A DNA stretch of 49,613 nucleotides, taken from the NCBI GenBank assembly GCA_020853705.1, contig JADYYK010000101.1, positions 1-49,613 of the forward strand, read 5' to 3'. Shown here piece after piece: positions 9,642 through 18,647 of this stretch. The notes below the pieces were generated by a model, which was not told the DNA's origin, made no database searches, and worked only from the letters and a program-made list of their open reading frames with translations. The position numbers and the translations under genes are program-made. Positions within the stretch are counted from its first letter, which is position 1. Every line of letters starts with the position of its first letter. Source of the DNA: Deltaproteobacteria bacterium. Lineage in GTDB: Bacteria; Myxococcota_A; Polyangia; Haliangiales; JADYYK01.

Positions 9642-10829
9642 GTGACGAGCCGCCTCATGCAGCGCGGGTTGCTGGCGCCGGCCGCGCTGGGCGTGCTGGT
9701 GCTGCTGGCGACCGGGTGCGGCGATGACGACGACGTCATCGACAGCAGCATCCCCGACGCCGCGCGCAGCGACGCCGAGGTGATCCTCGATGGTGGCACC
9801 CGCGCGCCGCGCGCCGACTTCGCGGTCAGCGGTTGTCAGGGCATCTCGATGGCCGACGGCGGGGTGGCCGCGCAGTGCCTGGTGACCGCGCCCGCCAGCC
9901 TGGCCTTCGTCTCGCTGGACGAGGGTCAGGCCTCGACCTTCGTGTGGAGCTTCGGCGACGCCACGCCGTCGAGCTCGTCGCGCATGCCCACGCACACCTA
10001 TCGCTACCCTGGCGTCTACACCGTCGGCCTGGTGGTCGGTGGCGCGGGCGGCACCGATTCGGTGACCAAGCCAGGGCTGGTCGCGGTCGGCCCGGCGGCG
10101 CTCGGCGAGGGCTGCGCCGAGGACGCCCAGTGCAGCTCCGGGCTGCGCTGCGCCTGCGCGGGTGACGCTGCCTGTCCGCTGGCGCTGCGCGGGGGCGTCT
10201 GTACGCGGACCTGCAGCGACGATGCCGTCTGCGACGGCGGCATGTGCGCCGACCTCAGCACCGGCGCGCGCGGCACCCCGGCGCAGTGGCAGCAGCGCTG
10301 GTGTGTGCCCCGCTGTGGCCCCGGTGACACCTGCCCGGGCGCGCTGACCTGCCGCGAGCTGCCCCGCGCGGGCGCCCCCGCCGGCGAACCGGGCTGGCGC
10401 CGGGCCTGCTTCGCCGCCTTCCCGCGCGACGTCGGCACCTCTTGCGCCACCCCGTCGGGCGCCCTCGATCCAGGGGCCTGCCTGGGCGGACAGTGCGCCG
10501 CTCTGGGCGCCCGCGGCATGTGCTCGGGGTTGTGCAGCGACGACGGCGACTGTCCGAGCTACGCCTCGTGCTTCGCGCTCAGCCGGGCGCCGGCCATCGG
10601 CCTGTGCATCGCGAACTGCTCGCTGGAGCGGCCGTGCACCGGCGATCCGCTGCTGGCGTGCAACCTGCCCGCGCCCGAGGGCGACCTCGGCCTGTTGCAG
10701 CTGCCCGACGGCGGCCTGCCGGCGACGACCCAGGTGTGCTCGCCGCGGCGCTGCATGAACGACACCGAGTGTGGCAGCGGCGGCGACTGTGTCGCGCTGG
10801 GCAGCGCCAGCTTCTGCACCTTCCCGTAG
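9642..10829 (+). CDS. PKD-domain, cysteine-rich lipoprotein
   Basis: 395 residues from GTG 9642 (ATG 9657 is possible; the frame opens at 9615). The signal ends in LLATGC followed by GDDDD, an Asp tail that would act as a retention or surface signal. Residues about 55-140 form a PKD fold, with FVWSFGDATPSSSS and HTYRYPGVYTVGLVV. The remainder has regularly spaced Cys in modules such as CSSGLRCACAGDAACPLALRGG and CSDDAVCDGGMCAD, a pattern common in secreted myxobacterial proteins and presumably disulfide-bonded. The role is unknown, probably a surface or adhesion protein. It converges on the lamin-tail lipoprotein with a 19-base gap. Confidence 0.82.
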   Translation: MTSRLMQRGLLAPAALGVLVLLATGCGDDDDVIDSSIPDAARSDAEVILDGGTRAPRADFAVSGCQGISMADGGVAAQCLVTAPASLAFVSLDEGQASTFVWSFGDATPSSSSRMPTHTYRYPGVYTVGLVVGGAGGTDSVTKPGLVAVGPAALGEGCAEDAQCSSGLRCACAGDAACPLALRGGVCTRTCSDDAVCDGGMCADLSTGARGTPAQWQQRWCVPRCGPGDTCPGALTCRELPRAGAPAGEPGWRRACFAAFPRDVGTSCATPSGALDPGACLGGQCAALGARGMCSGLCSDDGDCPSYASCFALSRAPAIGLCIANCSLERPCTGDPLLACNLPAPEGDLGLLQLPDGGLPATTQVCSPRRCMNDTECGSGGDCVALGSASFCTFP

Positions 10830-10848
10830 CGACTGCGTCTGCCTCACG

Positions 10849-12117
10849 TCACGGCTCCACCGAGTTCTCGCCGCCAGGGGTCGACCGGTTGTCGCGATTG
10901 CCGGCCACGTTGAGCGGCACGTCGCAGCCAGCGACCTCCACACGCTCCACCGAGCGGCCGTTCCACGCCGCCGCCGAGGTGTCGAGCCAGGCCCCGAAGG
11001 TCGACACCACGCGGCCGTCGGGCGCGCGCAGCTCGAGCGCCTCGCCGGCGTTGCCGAGTCCGCTCTTGCCCAGCGCGCTGTCGGCGATGCGCAGCAGGCG
11101 CGCCCGCGCGTCGGGCGGCGGATCGGGCCCGACGCCCTCGCGAAAGCCGGCCGGCACCACCAGCGCGCGCGCGCCCGCGGGCAGCGTCGCCGCGGGCAGC
11201 ACGTCCACGCTGACGGCGGTGGCCAGCACGAAGCCCTCCAGCTCCAGGGCGCTGCTGCCCAGGTTGGCCAGCTCGACCCACTCCTGGGTCGGCTCGGCGC
11301 CGGCGGGGTTGGCCAGCACCTCGGTCAGGGCGAGGCGCGGCAGCGCGGGCGTCGGATCGAGCACCGCGGCCAGGCGCGCCTCGTTGCCGGCCAGGTCGCG
11401 CGCCGCGACCTCGACCGTCAGCGCGCGTGACGCCGCGCCCGCCGGCAGCGGCAGCCCGAGCAGCAGTCGCCGCGCACCCGGCTGGGCATAGCTCGGCAGA
11501 CCGCTGCTGCCGACCAGGTGCGCCTCGGCCAGCACCGGCTCGTCACTGCCGAGGTCGGCGACCACACAGCCGTCGGCGACATGCAGCCGCAGCGCCCCCA
11601 GGCTGGGTCGCACAGTGTCCACGCTGGCCGCGGTGCTGAAGCTCTGGCTGCCCAGCCTGATCACGGCCTGCGCGGGCAGCGTATGCGACAGCAGCAAGGC
11701 GACACACGTGGGCGCCGCCCCGCAGCGCCCCGGGACCTCGACGGCGCGCGTGGCGATCGGCCCCTCGGGGCCGACCAGCACGGCGTCGCCGCCGACACCG
11801 GCGCCACCCGCACCGCCGCCATCCCCTGCCCCACCGGTGCCAGGGCCACCAGGTTCGACGAGCACCCGATCCAGATTCGGGGGCACCCCGCTGGTGCCCG
11901 CGGCTGGCCACACCAGGCGCGCCGTGGTCGGCTGCCCGGCGCCGCTGCGCGCGTCGACCTCGGCGGCCGCGTCGCCCACCCCGCCATCGCGGCGCCCACG
12001 CGCGACATCTTCGACCTCGCGCACCTCGCAGGCCGGCGTCAGCCCTGACCCCAGGCCCGCCAGCAAGAGCACCAGCGTGCGCAGACCTTGCCTCCCTGAC
12101 GGGACCTCTGTAGACAT
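10849..12117 (-). CDS. lipoprotein with Ig-like (Big_5) and lamin-tail domains
   Basis: 422 residues from ATG 12117; earlier in-frame starts (12126, 12171) exist. The signal ends in TPAC. A region WPAAGTSGVPPNLDRVLV near 45-65 is the start of a Big_5-type Ig fold, interrupted by a Gly-rich insert. From about residue 265 a lamin-tail (LTD) domain follows: LALTEVLANPAGAEPTQEWVELANLGSSALEL, then LGNAGEALELRAPDGRVVSTF. LTD domains in bacterial secreted proteins often accompany extracellular nucleases or adhesins, but no catalytic domain is present here. No good -10 is visible; it is divergent from maf across a cluster of CCGGAC sites. Confidence 0.8.
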   Translation of the reverse strand: MSTEVPSGRQGLRTLVLLLAGLGSGLTPACEVREVEDVARGRRDGGVGDAAAEVDARSGAGQPTTARLVWPAAGTSGVPPNLDRVLVEPGGPGTGGAGDGGGAGGAGVGGDAVLVGPEGPIATRAVEVPGRCGAAPTCVALLLSHTLPAQAVIRLGSQSFSTAASVDTVRPSLGALRLHVADGCVVADLGSDEPVLAEAHLVGSSGLPSYAQPGARRLLLGLPLPAGAASRALTVEVAARDLAGNEARLAAVLDPTPALPRLALTEVLANPAGAEPTQEWVELANLGSSALELEGFVLATAVSVDVLPAATLPAGARALVVPAGFREGVGPDPPPDARARLLRIADSALGKSGLGNAGEALELRAPDGRVVSTFGAWLDTSAAAWNGRSVERVEVAGCDVPLNVAGNRDNRSTPGGENSVEP

Positions 12118-12202
12118 GTGCCTCATGCCCCGCCAGCACTGCAGTCGCCGGGCCGGACAGCCAGGCGCCATGATCTCGCCGCACTGGCTCGCCTACGTCG
12201 AT

Positions 12203-12245
12203 GTCCGGCCGTCCGGCCCGCCGGACGCTCGCCGGACAACCGGAC
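12203..12245. repeat. cluster of GTCCGG/CCGGAC sites before maf
   Basis: Five copies at 12203, 12211, 12221, 12232 and 12240, two in one orientation and three in the other, with a sixth at 12153. GTCCGGC and GCCGGAC at 12211-12226 form a 7-bp stem with a 2-base loop. The cluster ends 4 bases before the maf ATG, between divergent genes. Confidence 0.6.
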
Positions 12246-12249
12246 AGCC

Positions 12250-12867
12250 ATGAGCGCCGGGCCCACGCTCGTCCTGGCCTCGGCTTCACCACGCCGTCGC
12301 GAGCTGCTGGCCCGGGTCGGCGTCCCCGTCGAGGTGGTGCCGGCCGAGATCGACGAGTCAGAGCGCGGCGAACCCGGCGGCGACTACGCCTCGCGGCTGG
12401 CCCGCGAGAAGGCGCTGCGCGTCGCGCAGACCTCGCATCCTGACCGCTGGATCCTGGGCGCCGACACCGTGGTCATCATCGATGGCGACCTGCTCGGCAA
12501 GCCGCTCGATGGCGTCGATGCCGCCGTCATGATGGGACGCCTGGCGGGGCGCACCCACCTGGTGCTGACCGCGACCTGTCTGGTGGCGCCGGGCGGACAC
12601 CCCGTGCGCGAGCGGATCGTGCGCTCCGAGGTCGAGTTTCGGCCCCTGACCATTCGCGAGATCTCGGCTTATGTCGCCAGCAACGAGTGGCAGGGCAAGG
12701 CCGGCGGCTATGCCATCCAGGGCATCGCCAGCGGCCTGGTGCGGGCGGTGCGCGGCTCGTACACCAGCGTGGTCGGGCTGCCGCTCGCCGAGGTGCTGGA
12801 GGATCTGGCGCTGCACGTCGCCGATGGCGCTCCGGTGGCAGACTTCCGTCATGGCCAGCCCGCCTGA
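12250..12867 (+). CDS. maf: Maf-family nucleoside triphosphate pyrophosphatase
   Basis: 205 residues. Family signature near the N-terminus, [14 protein letters not shown], then EKA at 54-56, and [18 protein letters not shown], the catalytic loop with the conserved Asp. [10 protein letters not shown] near 155-165 matches the nucleotide-binding segment. Maf proteins hydrolyse non-canonical nucleotides (dTTP/UTP or m7GTP in known members) to keep pools clean. ATG 12250 is the family start; there is no Shine-Dalgarno, and the CCGGAC cluster runs up to it. The 3' end overlaps yggS by 17 bases. Confidence 0.94.
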   Translation: MSAGPTLVLASASPRRRELLARVGVPVEVVPAEIDESERGEPGGDYASRLAREKALRVAQTSHPDRWILGADTVVIIDGDLLGKPLDGVDAAVMMGRLAGRTHLVLTATCLVAPGGHPVRERIVRSEVEFRPLTIREISAYVASNEWQGKAGGYAIQGIASGLVRAVRGSYTSVVGLPLAEVLEDLALHVADGAPVADFRHGQPA

Positions 12868-13576
12868 CAGCTTCGAGCACGTCGCGCGCGGCCTCGACGC
12901 CGTGCGCGAGCGCATCGCCCGCGCCGCCCGCGCCGCCGGACGCGCGCCCGACGCGGTGCGCCTGATCGCGGTCAGCAAGACCATGCCGGGCGCCGCCATC
13001 CGTGCCGCCCACGCCGCCGGACAGCGCGATTTCGGCGAGAACTACGCGCAGGAGCTGGCCGGCAAGCTGACCGAGCTCGGCGACCTGCCCGACCTCGCCT
13101 GGCACTTCATTGGCAACCTGCAGCGCAACAAGGCCAAGCTGGTGGTCGGACGCGCCTGCATCCACACCCTCGATGGCACCGCGCTGGCCGACGAGCTGGA
13201 GCGCCGCGCCGCCGCCGCCGGGATCGCCCGCGTCGACACCCTGATCGAGGTCAACGTCGGTGGCGAGGCGCAGAAGTCGGGGGTGGCGCCAGCGGACCTG
13301 CCGACCCTGCTCGACGCCCTGGCCGGACGCCCGCACCTGCGCGTCGGCGGCCTCATGTGCATCCCGCCCGCGGCGACCGATCCCGAGGCCAGTCGCCCGC
13401 ACTTTCGAGCTCTTGCACGGCTGCGTGATGAGCTGTCCCGGACCCCGCGCGCGGGCATCGACCTCGGTCACCTTTCCATGGGCATGAGCGTCGACCTGGA
13501 AGCAGCGATCGCCGAGGGCGCCACGCTGGTTCGCGTGGGCACCGCCATCTTCGGCGAGCGCAGACCTCGTCACTGA
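12851..13576 (+). CDS. yggS: YggS/PROSC-family PLP homeostasis protein
   Basis: 241 residues from ATG 12851, inside the maf 3' end. The PLP-lysine motif is LIAVSKT near 37-43, followed by [19 protein letters not shown] and the C-terminal [15 protein letters not shown] and [12 protein letters not shown] segments. The protein is a single-domain PLP-binding barrel that buffers pyridoxal phosphate and affects amino-acid pools. In many bacteria yggS lies beside proC; here proC is about 8 kb away. Likely cotranscribed with maf. Confidence 0.95.
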   Translation: MASPPDSFEHVARGLDAVRERIARAARAAGRAPDAVRLIAVSKTMPGAAIRAAHAAGQRDFGENYAQELAGKLTELGDLPDLAWHFIGNLQRNKAKLVVGRACIHTLDGTALADELERRAAAAGIARVDTLIEVNVGGEAQKSGVAPADLPTLLDALAGRPHLRVGGLMCIPPAATDPEASRPHFRALARLRDELSRTPRAGIDLGHLSMGMSVDLEAAIAEGATLVRVGTAIFGERRPRH

Positions 13577-13595
13577 CCGAGACTGGAGGCAAGTC

Positions 13596-14291
13596 GTGCA
13601 GATCCGTCGCGCCAGCGAGCGTGGCCACGCCGATCATGGCTGGCTCGAGAGCTTCCACACCTTTTCCTTCGCCGACTACTACGACGCCCAGCACATGGGA
13701 TTCCGCGCCCTGCGCGTCATCAACGATGACCGGGTCGCACCTGGGCGCGGCTTCGGCACCCATCCGCACAGCGACATGGAGATCATCTCCTATGTGCTCG
13801 ACGGCGCGCTGGAGCACAAGGACAGCATGGGCACCGGGTCGGTCATCCGCCCTGGCGACGTCCAGCGCATGACCGCGGGCACCGGCGTGCGCCACAGCGA
13901 GCACAACCCGTCGCCGACCGAGCCCGTGCACTTCCTGCAGATCTGGCTGCTGCCCGAGCGTCGCGGCCTGCAGCCGAGCTACCAGCAGCGCTCCTTCCCG
14001 GCCACCGAGCGCCAGGGCAAGCTCCGCGTGGTGGCCGCCCGTGACGGCCGCGACGGCGCCATCACCGTGCACCAGGACGTCGTCCTGCTGGCCGGGCTGC
14101 TGGCCCCTGGCGAACGCACCAGCTACACCCTGGCGCCCGCTCGCCATGGCTGGCTCCACGTCGCCCGCGGCGTGGTCAAGCTCGACGGAGAGCAGCTCTC
14201 CAGCGGTGACGCCGCCGCCTTCAGCGCAGCGGGCAAGCTCGACCTCGAGGGCGTCGAGGCCGCCGAGGTGCTGCTGTTCGACCTGGCCTGA
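13596..14291 (+). CDS. pirin-family bicupin
   Basis: 231 residues from GTG 13596, with a strong GGAGG site 6 bases upstream. The metal-binding HPHSDMEIISYVLDGALEHKDS motif sits near 58-80 and the MTAGTGVRHSEHNPS motif near 92-107; the start block LESFHTFSFADYY is typical of YhhW-type pirins. Known members are iron-binding cupins, some with quercetin dioxygenase activity or redox-sensor roles. Lies 19 bases after yggS and probably ends the maf-yggS-pirin operon. Converges on the SHOCT protein gene. Confidence 0.93.
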   Translation: MQIRRASERGHADHGWLESFHTFSFADYYDAQHMGFRALRVINDDRVAPGRGFGTHPHSDMEIISYVLDGALEHKDSMGTGSVIRPGDVQRMTAGTGVRHSEHNPSPTEPVHFLQIWLLPERRGLQPSYQQRSFPATERQGKLRVVAARDGRDGAITVHQDVVLLAGLLAPGERTSYTLAPARHGWLHVARGVVKLDGEQLSSGDAAAFSAAGKLDLEGVEAAEVLLFDLA

Positions 14292-14318
14292 CCTCGGGCA
14301 GCGCGGGCGGCGCTGCGG

Positions 14319-16502
14319 TCAGATGCGCTCCAGGATGGTGCGGCGGCGGTCCTCGTACTCGGCCGCCGTGATGAGGCCGCGGTCACGCAGCTCGGCCAGC
14401 ACCTGCAGCCGGCTGGCGACGTCCGACGCCGCGGGGGGCGGCGGCGTGGCCGCGGGCGGCGGCGGTCCAGGCGCGTGCTGCTGGTACGGCGCCGGGGGCG
14501 CGTGCTGCTGGTACGGCGCCGGGGGCGGATATTGCACCGGCTGGGGTGAAAACGGCGTGCCCGGCGCCGGGTAGTGCGGCTGGTAAGGGGCACCCTGGTA
14601 GCCCAGCGGCAGCGGCCCCTGGGCGGCCATGGTCGCCTGCTGCGCCAGTGCGGCCGCGCGCGCGATGGCGGCGCGCTTGCGCTGCTCGTTGCTGCTGCGC
14701 CACCAGCTGTCCAGCACCGGCATCGCCCCGACCGCGAGCCACACCGAGTAGCACACGCCCAGCAGGCCCAGCTTCCAGGCCAGCGTCGCCATGGCGCGGT
14801 CGCCGCCCACCACCGCGGCGCCGCCGAACACGAAGGCCAGCGGCACATAGGTCGCCAGCACGACGGCCAGCCAGGCCGCGATCCGCCCCGCGCTGTCGCG
14901 CTCGCGCTCGGGGCCGCGGAAGACCACGGCGACCGAGACCGCCAGCAGCGCCGGCAGCAGGGCCCAGGCGTGGGCCAGCGTGCGCGCGGTGCCGCCGGTC
15001 ATGCCACTGGCGATGAGCTCCAGCGGCTGCCCGCGCTTGCCCGCGATCTCGCGCGGCAGCAGGTAGGCGAAGCCGATGAAGATGATGCCGATCACCGCCA
15101 GCGTGCGCGCCACCGCGCTGTTCGAGCGCGTCGCGCGCGCCACCGTGGCCGCCAGCAGGCAGCACACGCCGAGCGCCACCGGGGCGGACAGCTCGATGTC
15201 CCCGGGGAAGAACTCGGGCGCCGCCAGGGACAGCGACAGCGTGCCGGCGAGGCCGGCGACCAGCAGCAGCACGCCGCGACCGGCGGCCGTCAGCGAGGGC
15301 AGGAAGCCCGACACCAGCAGCGCCAGCGAGGCCACCAGGGGCAGCAACACCTGCGCCGACAGCCCCTCCGAGAACAGGGCCATCGGCATCACGACGCCCT
15401 CTTCGGGGCCGTAGGCCCAGGGCGTCAGGAACAGCATCAGGCCGATGAGACCGGTGGCGATGCTGACCACGCGCGGGATGTGATCGTCGGCGGCGCTGGC
15501 CGCGGTCCAGCCCAGCAGGCCTGGCGCCAGCTCGGGCGCGTCGGGCTCGGGCTCGGCGGCGGCAGCAGCGGGGGGCGGCGCTGGCGCAGCGGCCGTCTCG
15601 GGGCGCGGCGCCTCGGGCGCTGGTGGCGGTGGGGTCTGCGGGGCCGGCGCGCGGGGGGCCAGCGGGGCGACGCGGGGATCGAAGTAGGCGCCGCGACCGG
15701 CAGGTTCGGGCTCGGGTTCGCCGGCCGGGGGCGCGGCCTCGGGGTTGAGCACGAGGCCGGTGGGGGCCTCCTCGTCGAGCGCGCGCGGGCGCCCGCCGCG
15801 GGGCGCCGGGGGCAGCGAGGGCGCGGCCGAGGACGCTGGCGGCGAGAACAGGCGGCGGCGGCGGTGATCGAGCTCGTCGAGACCGCCGCCGTCGGTGGTC
15901 GGGGCTTCGGGCGTGGGCTCGGCAGCGCCAGGGCGGGTGAAGGAGAAGGCGACCGGGGCGCGCGGCTCCTGCGCGGGCGGCGGTGGCCCCCCCGGGGCCA
16001 GCTGGGTGCTGGCGCCGAAGCTGAGCGGCGCGGCTGGCGCTGCTCCCCCGGCCGCGGGGGCCGACGCGGCCATCGCGGCTGGGGGCGCTGGCGCCGCGGG
16101 GGCCGAGGACGTGATCGCCGAGAAGACCGGCGGCGGCGATGACACAGTGTCGGCGCCCAGCGTGACCGGCGCGGCGCGCGGCGCTTCGCTGGGCGGGATG
16201 TACGCCCCCGGCGGCGCCCAGCGGTCGGCCCCGGTGGACACCGGCGCGGACGCCTCGCGCGGAGCTGGCGCCGAGGCGTCACGCGCTGCCGGCGCGGCCG
16301 GCGACCCGGGCGCGACCGGGGCCGACCCGGCCTCGGCGGCCCCGGCAACGACCCGTCCCGACAGCCCCGCGGCAACCTGCAGCGCGCTGCCCGGCGCATC
16401 TGCGTCGCGCACGCGCGCCCCACAGTGCTTGCAGCGGCTGGCGAGCCTGAGGATCGGCTCGCCGCAGGCGCTACACGGCTTGCTGTCCGGGCGCTCGGCC
16501 AT
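14319..16502 (-). CDS. zinc-ribbon, multi-membrane, SHOCT-domain protein (first of a pair)
   Basis: 727 residues from ATG 16502. A zinc ribbon with C10-x2-C13 and C24-x2-C27 opens the protein. About 280 residues of Ala/Pro-rich low complexity follow. Then roughly eight hydrophobic segments run from about 345 to 610 (for example VVSIATGLIGLMLFLTPWAYG and LALLVSGFLPSL), a Pro/Gln/Tyr-rich stretch with a 27-base duplication near 14470-14523, and a C-terminal SHOCT helix pair (LQVLAELRDRGLITAAEYEDRRRTIL). SHOCT modules often mediate oligomerisation near membranes. The next gene upstream has the same layout, so the two probably arose by duplication. A TATCCT box lies 9 bases before the start. Confidence 0.8.
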   Translation of the reverse strand: MAERPDSKPCSACGEPILRLASRCKHCGARVRDADAPGSALQVAAGLSGRVVAGAAEAGSAPVAPGSPAAPAARDASAPAPREASAPVSTGADRWAPPGAYIPPSEAPRAAPVTLGADTVSSPPPVFSAITSSAPAAPAPPAAMAASAPAAGGAAPAAPLSFGASTQLAPGGPPPPAQEPRAPVAFSFTRPGAAEPTPEAPTTDGGGLDELDHRRRRLFSPPASSAAPSLPPAPRGGRPRALDEEAPTGLVLNPEAAPPAGEPEPEPAGRGAYFDPRVAPLAPRAPAPQTPPPPAPEAPRPETAAAPAPPPAAAAAEPEPDAPELAPGLLGWTAASAADDHIPRVVSIATGLIGLMLFLTPWAYGPEEGVVMPMALFSEGLSAQVLLPLVASLALLVSGFLPSLTAAGRGVLLLVAGLAGTLSLSLAAPEFFPGDIELSAPVALGVCCLLAATVARATRSNSAVARTLAVIGIIFIGFAYLLPREIAGKRGQPLELIASGMTGGTARTLAHAWALLPALLAVSVAVVFRGPERERDSAGRIAAWLAVVLATYVPLAFVFGGAAVVGGDRAMATLAWKLGLLGVCYSVWLAVGAMPVLDSWWRSSNEQRKRAAIARAAALAQQATMAAQGPLPLGYQGAPYQPHYPAPGTPFSPQPVQYPPPAPYQQHAPPAPYQQHAPGPPPPAATPPPPAASDVASRLQVLAELRDRGLITAAEYEDRRRTILERI

Positions 16503-16511
16503 GGTGTCTCA

Positions 16512-16517
16512 AGGATA
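16512..16517 (-). promoter_or_regulatory. -10 box TATCCT for the first SHOCT protein
   Basis: TATCCT on the minus strand ends 9 bases before the ATG at 16502, with no convincing Shine-Dalgarno. The -35 is not clear. Confidence 0.4.
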
Positions 16518-16567
16518 CGCGAGCAATGACGGCCGAACCCGAGGATCGGTCTTCATTGTCCGAGGGT

Positions 16568-18550
16568 TCATCGTCCCAGCTGCTGGCGACGATGGTTGTA
16601 CTCCTCGCGCGAGATGGCACCGCGCGCCAGCGCGGCGTCCAGCTCGGCGACCTGCGGATCGTACCCGGGCGGCGGCGCGTAACCCTGCGGGGGCGGCGGC
16701 GCATAGCCCTGCGGGGGCGGCGGCGCGAACCCCTGCGGGGGCGGCGGCGCGAACCCCTGCGGAGGCGGCGGCGCGAACCCCTGCGGAGGCGGCGGCGCGA
16801 ACCCCTGCGGGGACGGCGGCGCGAACCCCTGCGGGGGCGGCGGCGCGAACCCCTGCGGCGGCGGCGCGAACCCCTGCGGCGGCGGCGGCGCGAACCCCTG
16901 CGGCGGCGGCCCATAGCCCTGCGGCGGATACCCAGGCTGCGCCTGCGCCTGACCACTCGAGAACAGGCCGAGTACCCCTGGGAGCAACGCCGGCAAGGTC
17001 ATCACACACAACAGCATCAGTCCGGCGCCCATTCCCACCATGTGCAGCACGGTCAGGAAGTTCTTCCCGCCGAAGTACTTGGTGAAGATGATGCCGAGCA
17101 GCAGGCCGTTGAAGGGCAGCGCGACCAGCGCCACCGCGGCCAGCGGCTTCTGCAGCCCCTCCAGCTGCGGCACCGTGCCCGCCGGCGCCAGCGCGACACC
17201 CGCGCTGAGCAGCGCCAGGAACATCAGGAAGGTCAGCAGGCTGCAGATGATGACCAGGCCACCCGCGTCGAACGCCTTGAAGTAGTACGACAGCGGGAAG
17301 ATGTCGCCGGTCGACCCGGTGGGGATGAGGTGGCCGATGAGCAAGCTGCCGACACCGACGCCGATCACGATGCGCGCCTGCGGCGACTGCGAGATGCGCA
17401 TGAACAGACCGACCGCGATGAGCGCCGTGCCCGCCGAGGCCAGCGGCATCTCGAACGGCGTGAAGTGCACCAGCGGGCTGACGGTGACGCCCAGGAACGC
17501 CAGCCCACCTGCCACCTTCAGCCTGAGGTCCGGCTTGAGGTTGGGCACCACCGCCAGCGCGACCAGCCCGAGGCCGATGAGCAGCTGCAGGATCATCGCG
17601 ATGCCGCTGAGGCCGAAGGCCTCCATGGCCATGCTCTGCCGCTCGCCGGCGAACGCAGTCCACGACCACACCGAGAACCCCGGGACACCTCCCCAGGGGA
17701 TGAACCACAGCACCACGATGGCGGCGCCCGCGAACAGACAGATCTTCTTCAGGAGCTCGCCATCGTTGAGACGCGACAGCTGGAACCCGAACAGCTCGCC
17801 GCTGAGCGCGCCAGGCCCCGACGGCGCCATCGCGGGCGCGCCGAACCCGGGCGCGGGGGGCGCATAGCCCGGCGGCCCTGGGGGCGGAGCGAACCCCGGC
17901 GGGGGCCCCGGCGGTGGTGGCGGCGCGAACCCGGGCGGCGGCCCCGGCGGTGGTGGCGGCGCCCCCGGCGGAGGGCCATACGGAGATGGCGGTCCAGGCG
18001 GCGGCCCGTACGACTGCGGGGGCGCCCCGGGCGGCGGTCCATACGACTGCGGGGGCGGCCCTGGCGGCGCTCCATACGACTGCGGGGGCGGCCCTGGCGG
18101 CGCTCCTGGCGGCGGCCCGTACGACTGCGGCGGCCCCGGCGGCGCGAACGACGGCGGTGGAGGCCCAGGCGGCGGTCCCGGAGGCGCCGGCGGAGCGCCA
18201 TACGCACTCGCGGGCGGTGGCGGCGCAAACGACGGCGGCGGCGCGAACGACGCCGGCGGCGAGAACCCCGACGCGCCCGGCCCTGATCCTGGCGCAGGTG
18301 GCGCCGACGGACGGGCGGCTGGCGGCGACACCGGCGGAGCTGGCGGCGCACCCGCGCGCGCCTTGGCCGCGGCGGCCTGCAGCTCCGCGATGTTGGGGGC
18401 GTACCCCATCACGGTCTTCTTGTTCTGCGCGGGCGCAGCGGCAGCCGGGGCCTCACCCGGCGGCATGGCGCGACCGCACACGCTGCAATGCAGCGCGGTC
18501 GCCGAGATCTGCTGGCTACAAAACGGACACGTCCTCGTCCCAGGGGTCAC
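16568..18550 (-). CDS. zinc-ribbon, multi-membrane, SHOCT-domain protein (second of a pair)
   Basis: 660 residues from GTG 18550, chosen because it just precedes the zinc ribbon (C8, C11, C22, C25) and follows a GAGG site by 6 bases; the frame stays open for another 900 bases as a shadow of the plus-strand oxidoreductase. A segment [21 protein letters not shown] near 46-66 is followed by about 200 residues of Pro/Gly/Tyr-rich repeats, about eight membrane segments, then a tandem block of PPQGFAPPP units and a SHOCT end ([25 protein letters not shown]). Role unknown. The layout matches the gene downstream. Confidence 0.8.
   Translation of the reverse strand: MTPGTRTCPFCSQQISATALHCSVCGRAMPPGEAPAAAAPAQNKKTVMGYAPNIAELQAAAAKARAGAPPAPPVSPPAARPSAPPAPGSGPGASGFSPPASFAPPPSFAPPPPASAYGAPPAPPGPPPGPPPPSFAPPGPPQSYGPPPGAPPGPPPQSYGAPPGPPPQSYGPPPGAPPQSYGPPPGPPSPYGPPPGAPPPPPGPPPGFAPPPPPGPPPGFAPPPGPPGYAPPAPGFGAPAMAPSGPGALSGELFGFQLSRLNDGELLKKICLFAGAAIVVLWFIPWGGVPGFSVWSWTAFAGERQSMAMEAFGLSGIAMILQLLIGLGLVALAVVPNLKPDLRLKVAGGLAFLGVTVSPLVHFTPFEMPLASAGTALIAVGLFMRISQSPQARIVIGVGVGSLLIGHLIPTGSTGDIFPLSYYFKAFDAGGLVIICSLLTFLMFLALLSAGVALAPAGTVPQLEGLQKPLAAVALVALPFNGLLLGIIFTKYFGGKNFLTVLHMVGMGAGLMLLCVMTLPALLPGVLGLFSSGQAQAQPGYPPQGYGPPPQGFAPPPPQGFAPPPQGFAPPPPQGFAPPSPQGFAPPPPQGFAPPPPQGFAPPPPQGFAPPPPQGYAPPPPQGYAPPPGYDPQVAELDAALARGAISREEYNHRRQQLGR
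16677..16925 (-). repeat. tandem repeat encoding PPQGFAPPP units
   Basis: About eleven imperfect 24- or 27-base copies inside the second SHOCT gene, each giving PPQGFAPP(P) or PPQGYAPP(P). All copies stay in frame. A less regular Pro/Tyr/Gly repeat ([11 protein letters not shown] type) spans about 17880-18200 of the same gene. Confidence 0.9.
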
Positions 18551-18583
18551 GGCAAACCTCGGTGGTCGCGAATGGCTGTGCGC

Positions 18584-18589
18584 AATATA
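18584..18589 (-). promoter_or_regulatory. -10 box TATATT for the second SHOCT protein
   Basis: TATATT on the minus strand lies 33 bases before the GTG at 18550, leaving a short leader with a GAGG ribosome site. It is in the 97-base divergent region shared with the flavoenzyme operon. Confidence 0.4.
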
Positions 18590-18647
18590 TCGCAAACCCT
18601 GGACCCATGGACACTCGCAGCCCCGACTGCTAAAAGCCGGGCGGCGG

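Noticed and set aside
6792..10943. 1383-residue minus-strand frame across the PHP and PKD lipoprotein genes
   Set aside because: Shadow ORF of very GC-rich codons; both plus-strand genes have signals, domains and promoters.
16677..16925. CRISPR-like array
   Set aside because: Repeats are adjacent without unique spacers, in frame, and encode PPQGF units of a protein.
18363..18647. N-terminal extension of the flavoenzyme alpha subunit
   Set aside because: The open frame overlaps the divergent zinc-ribbon gene; a start at 18648 leaves the complete domain set.
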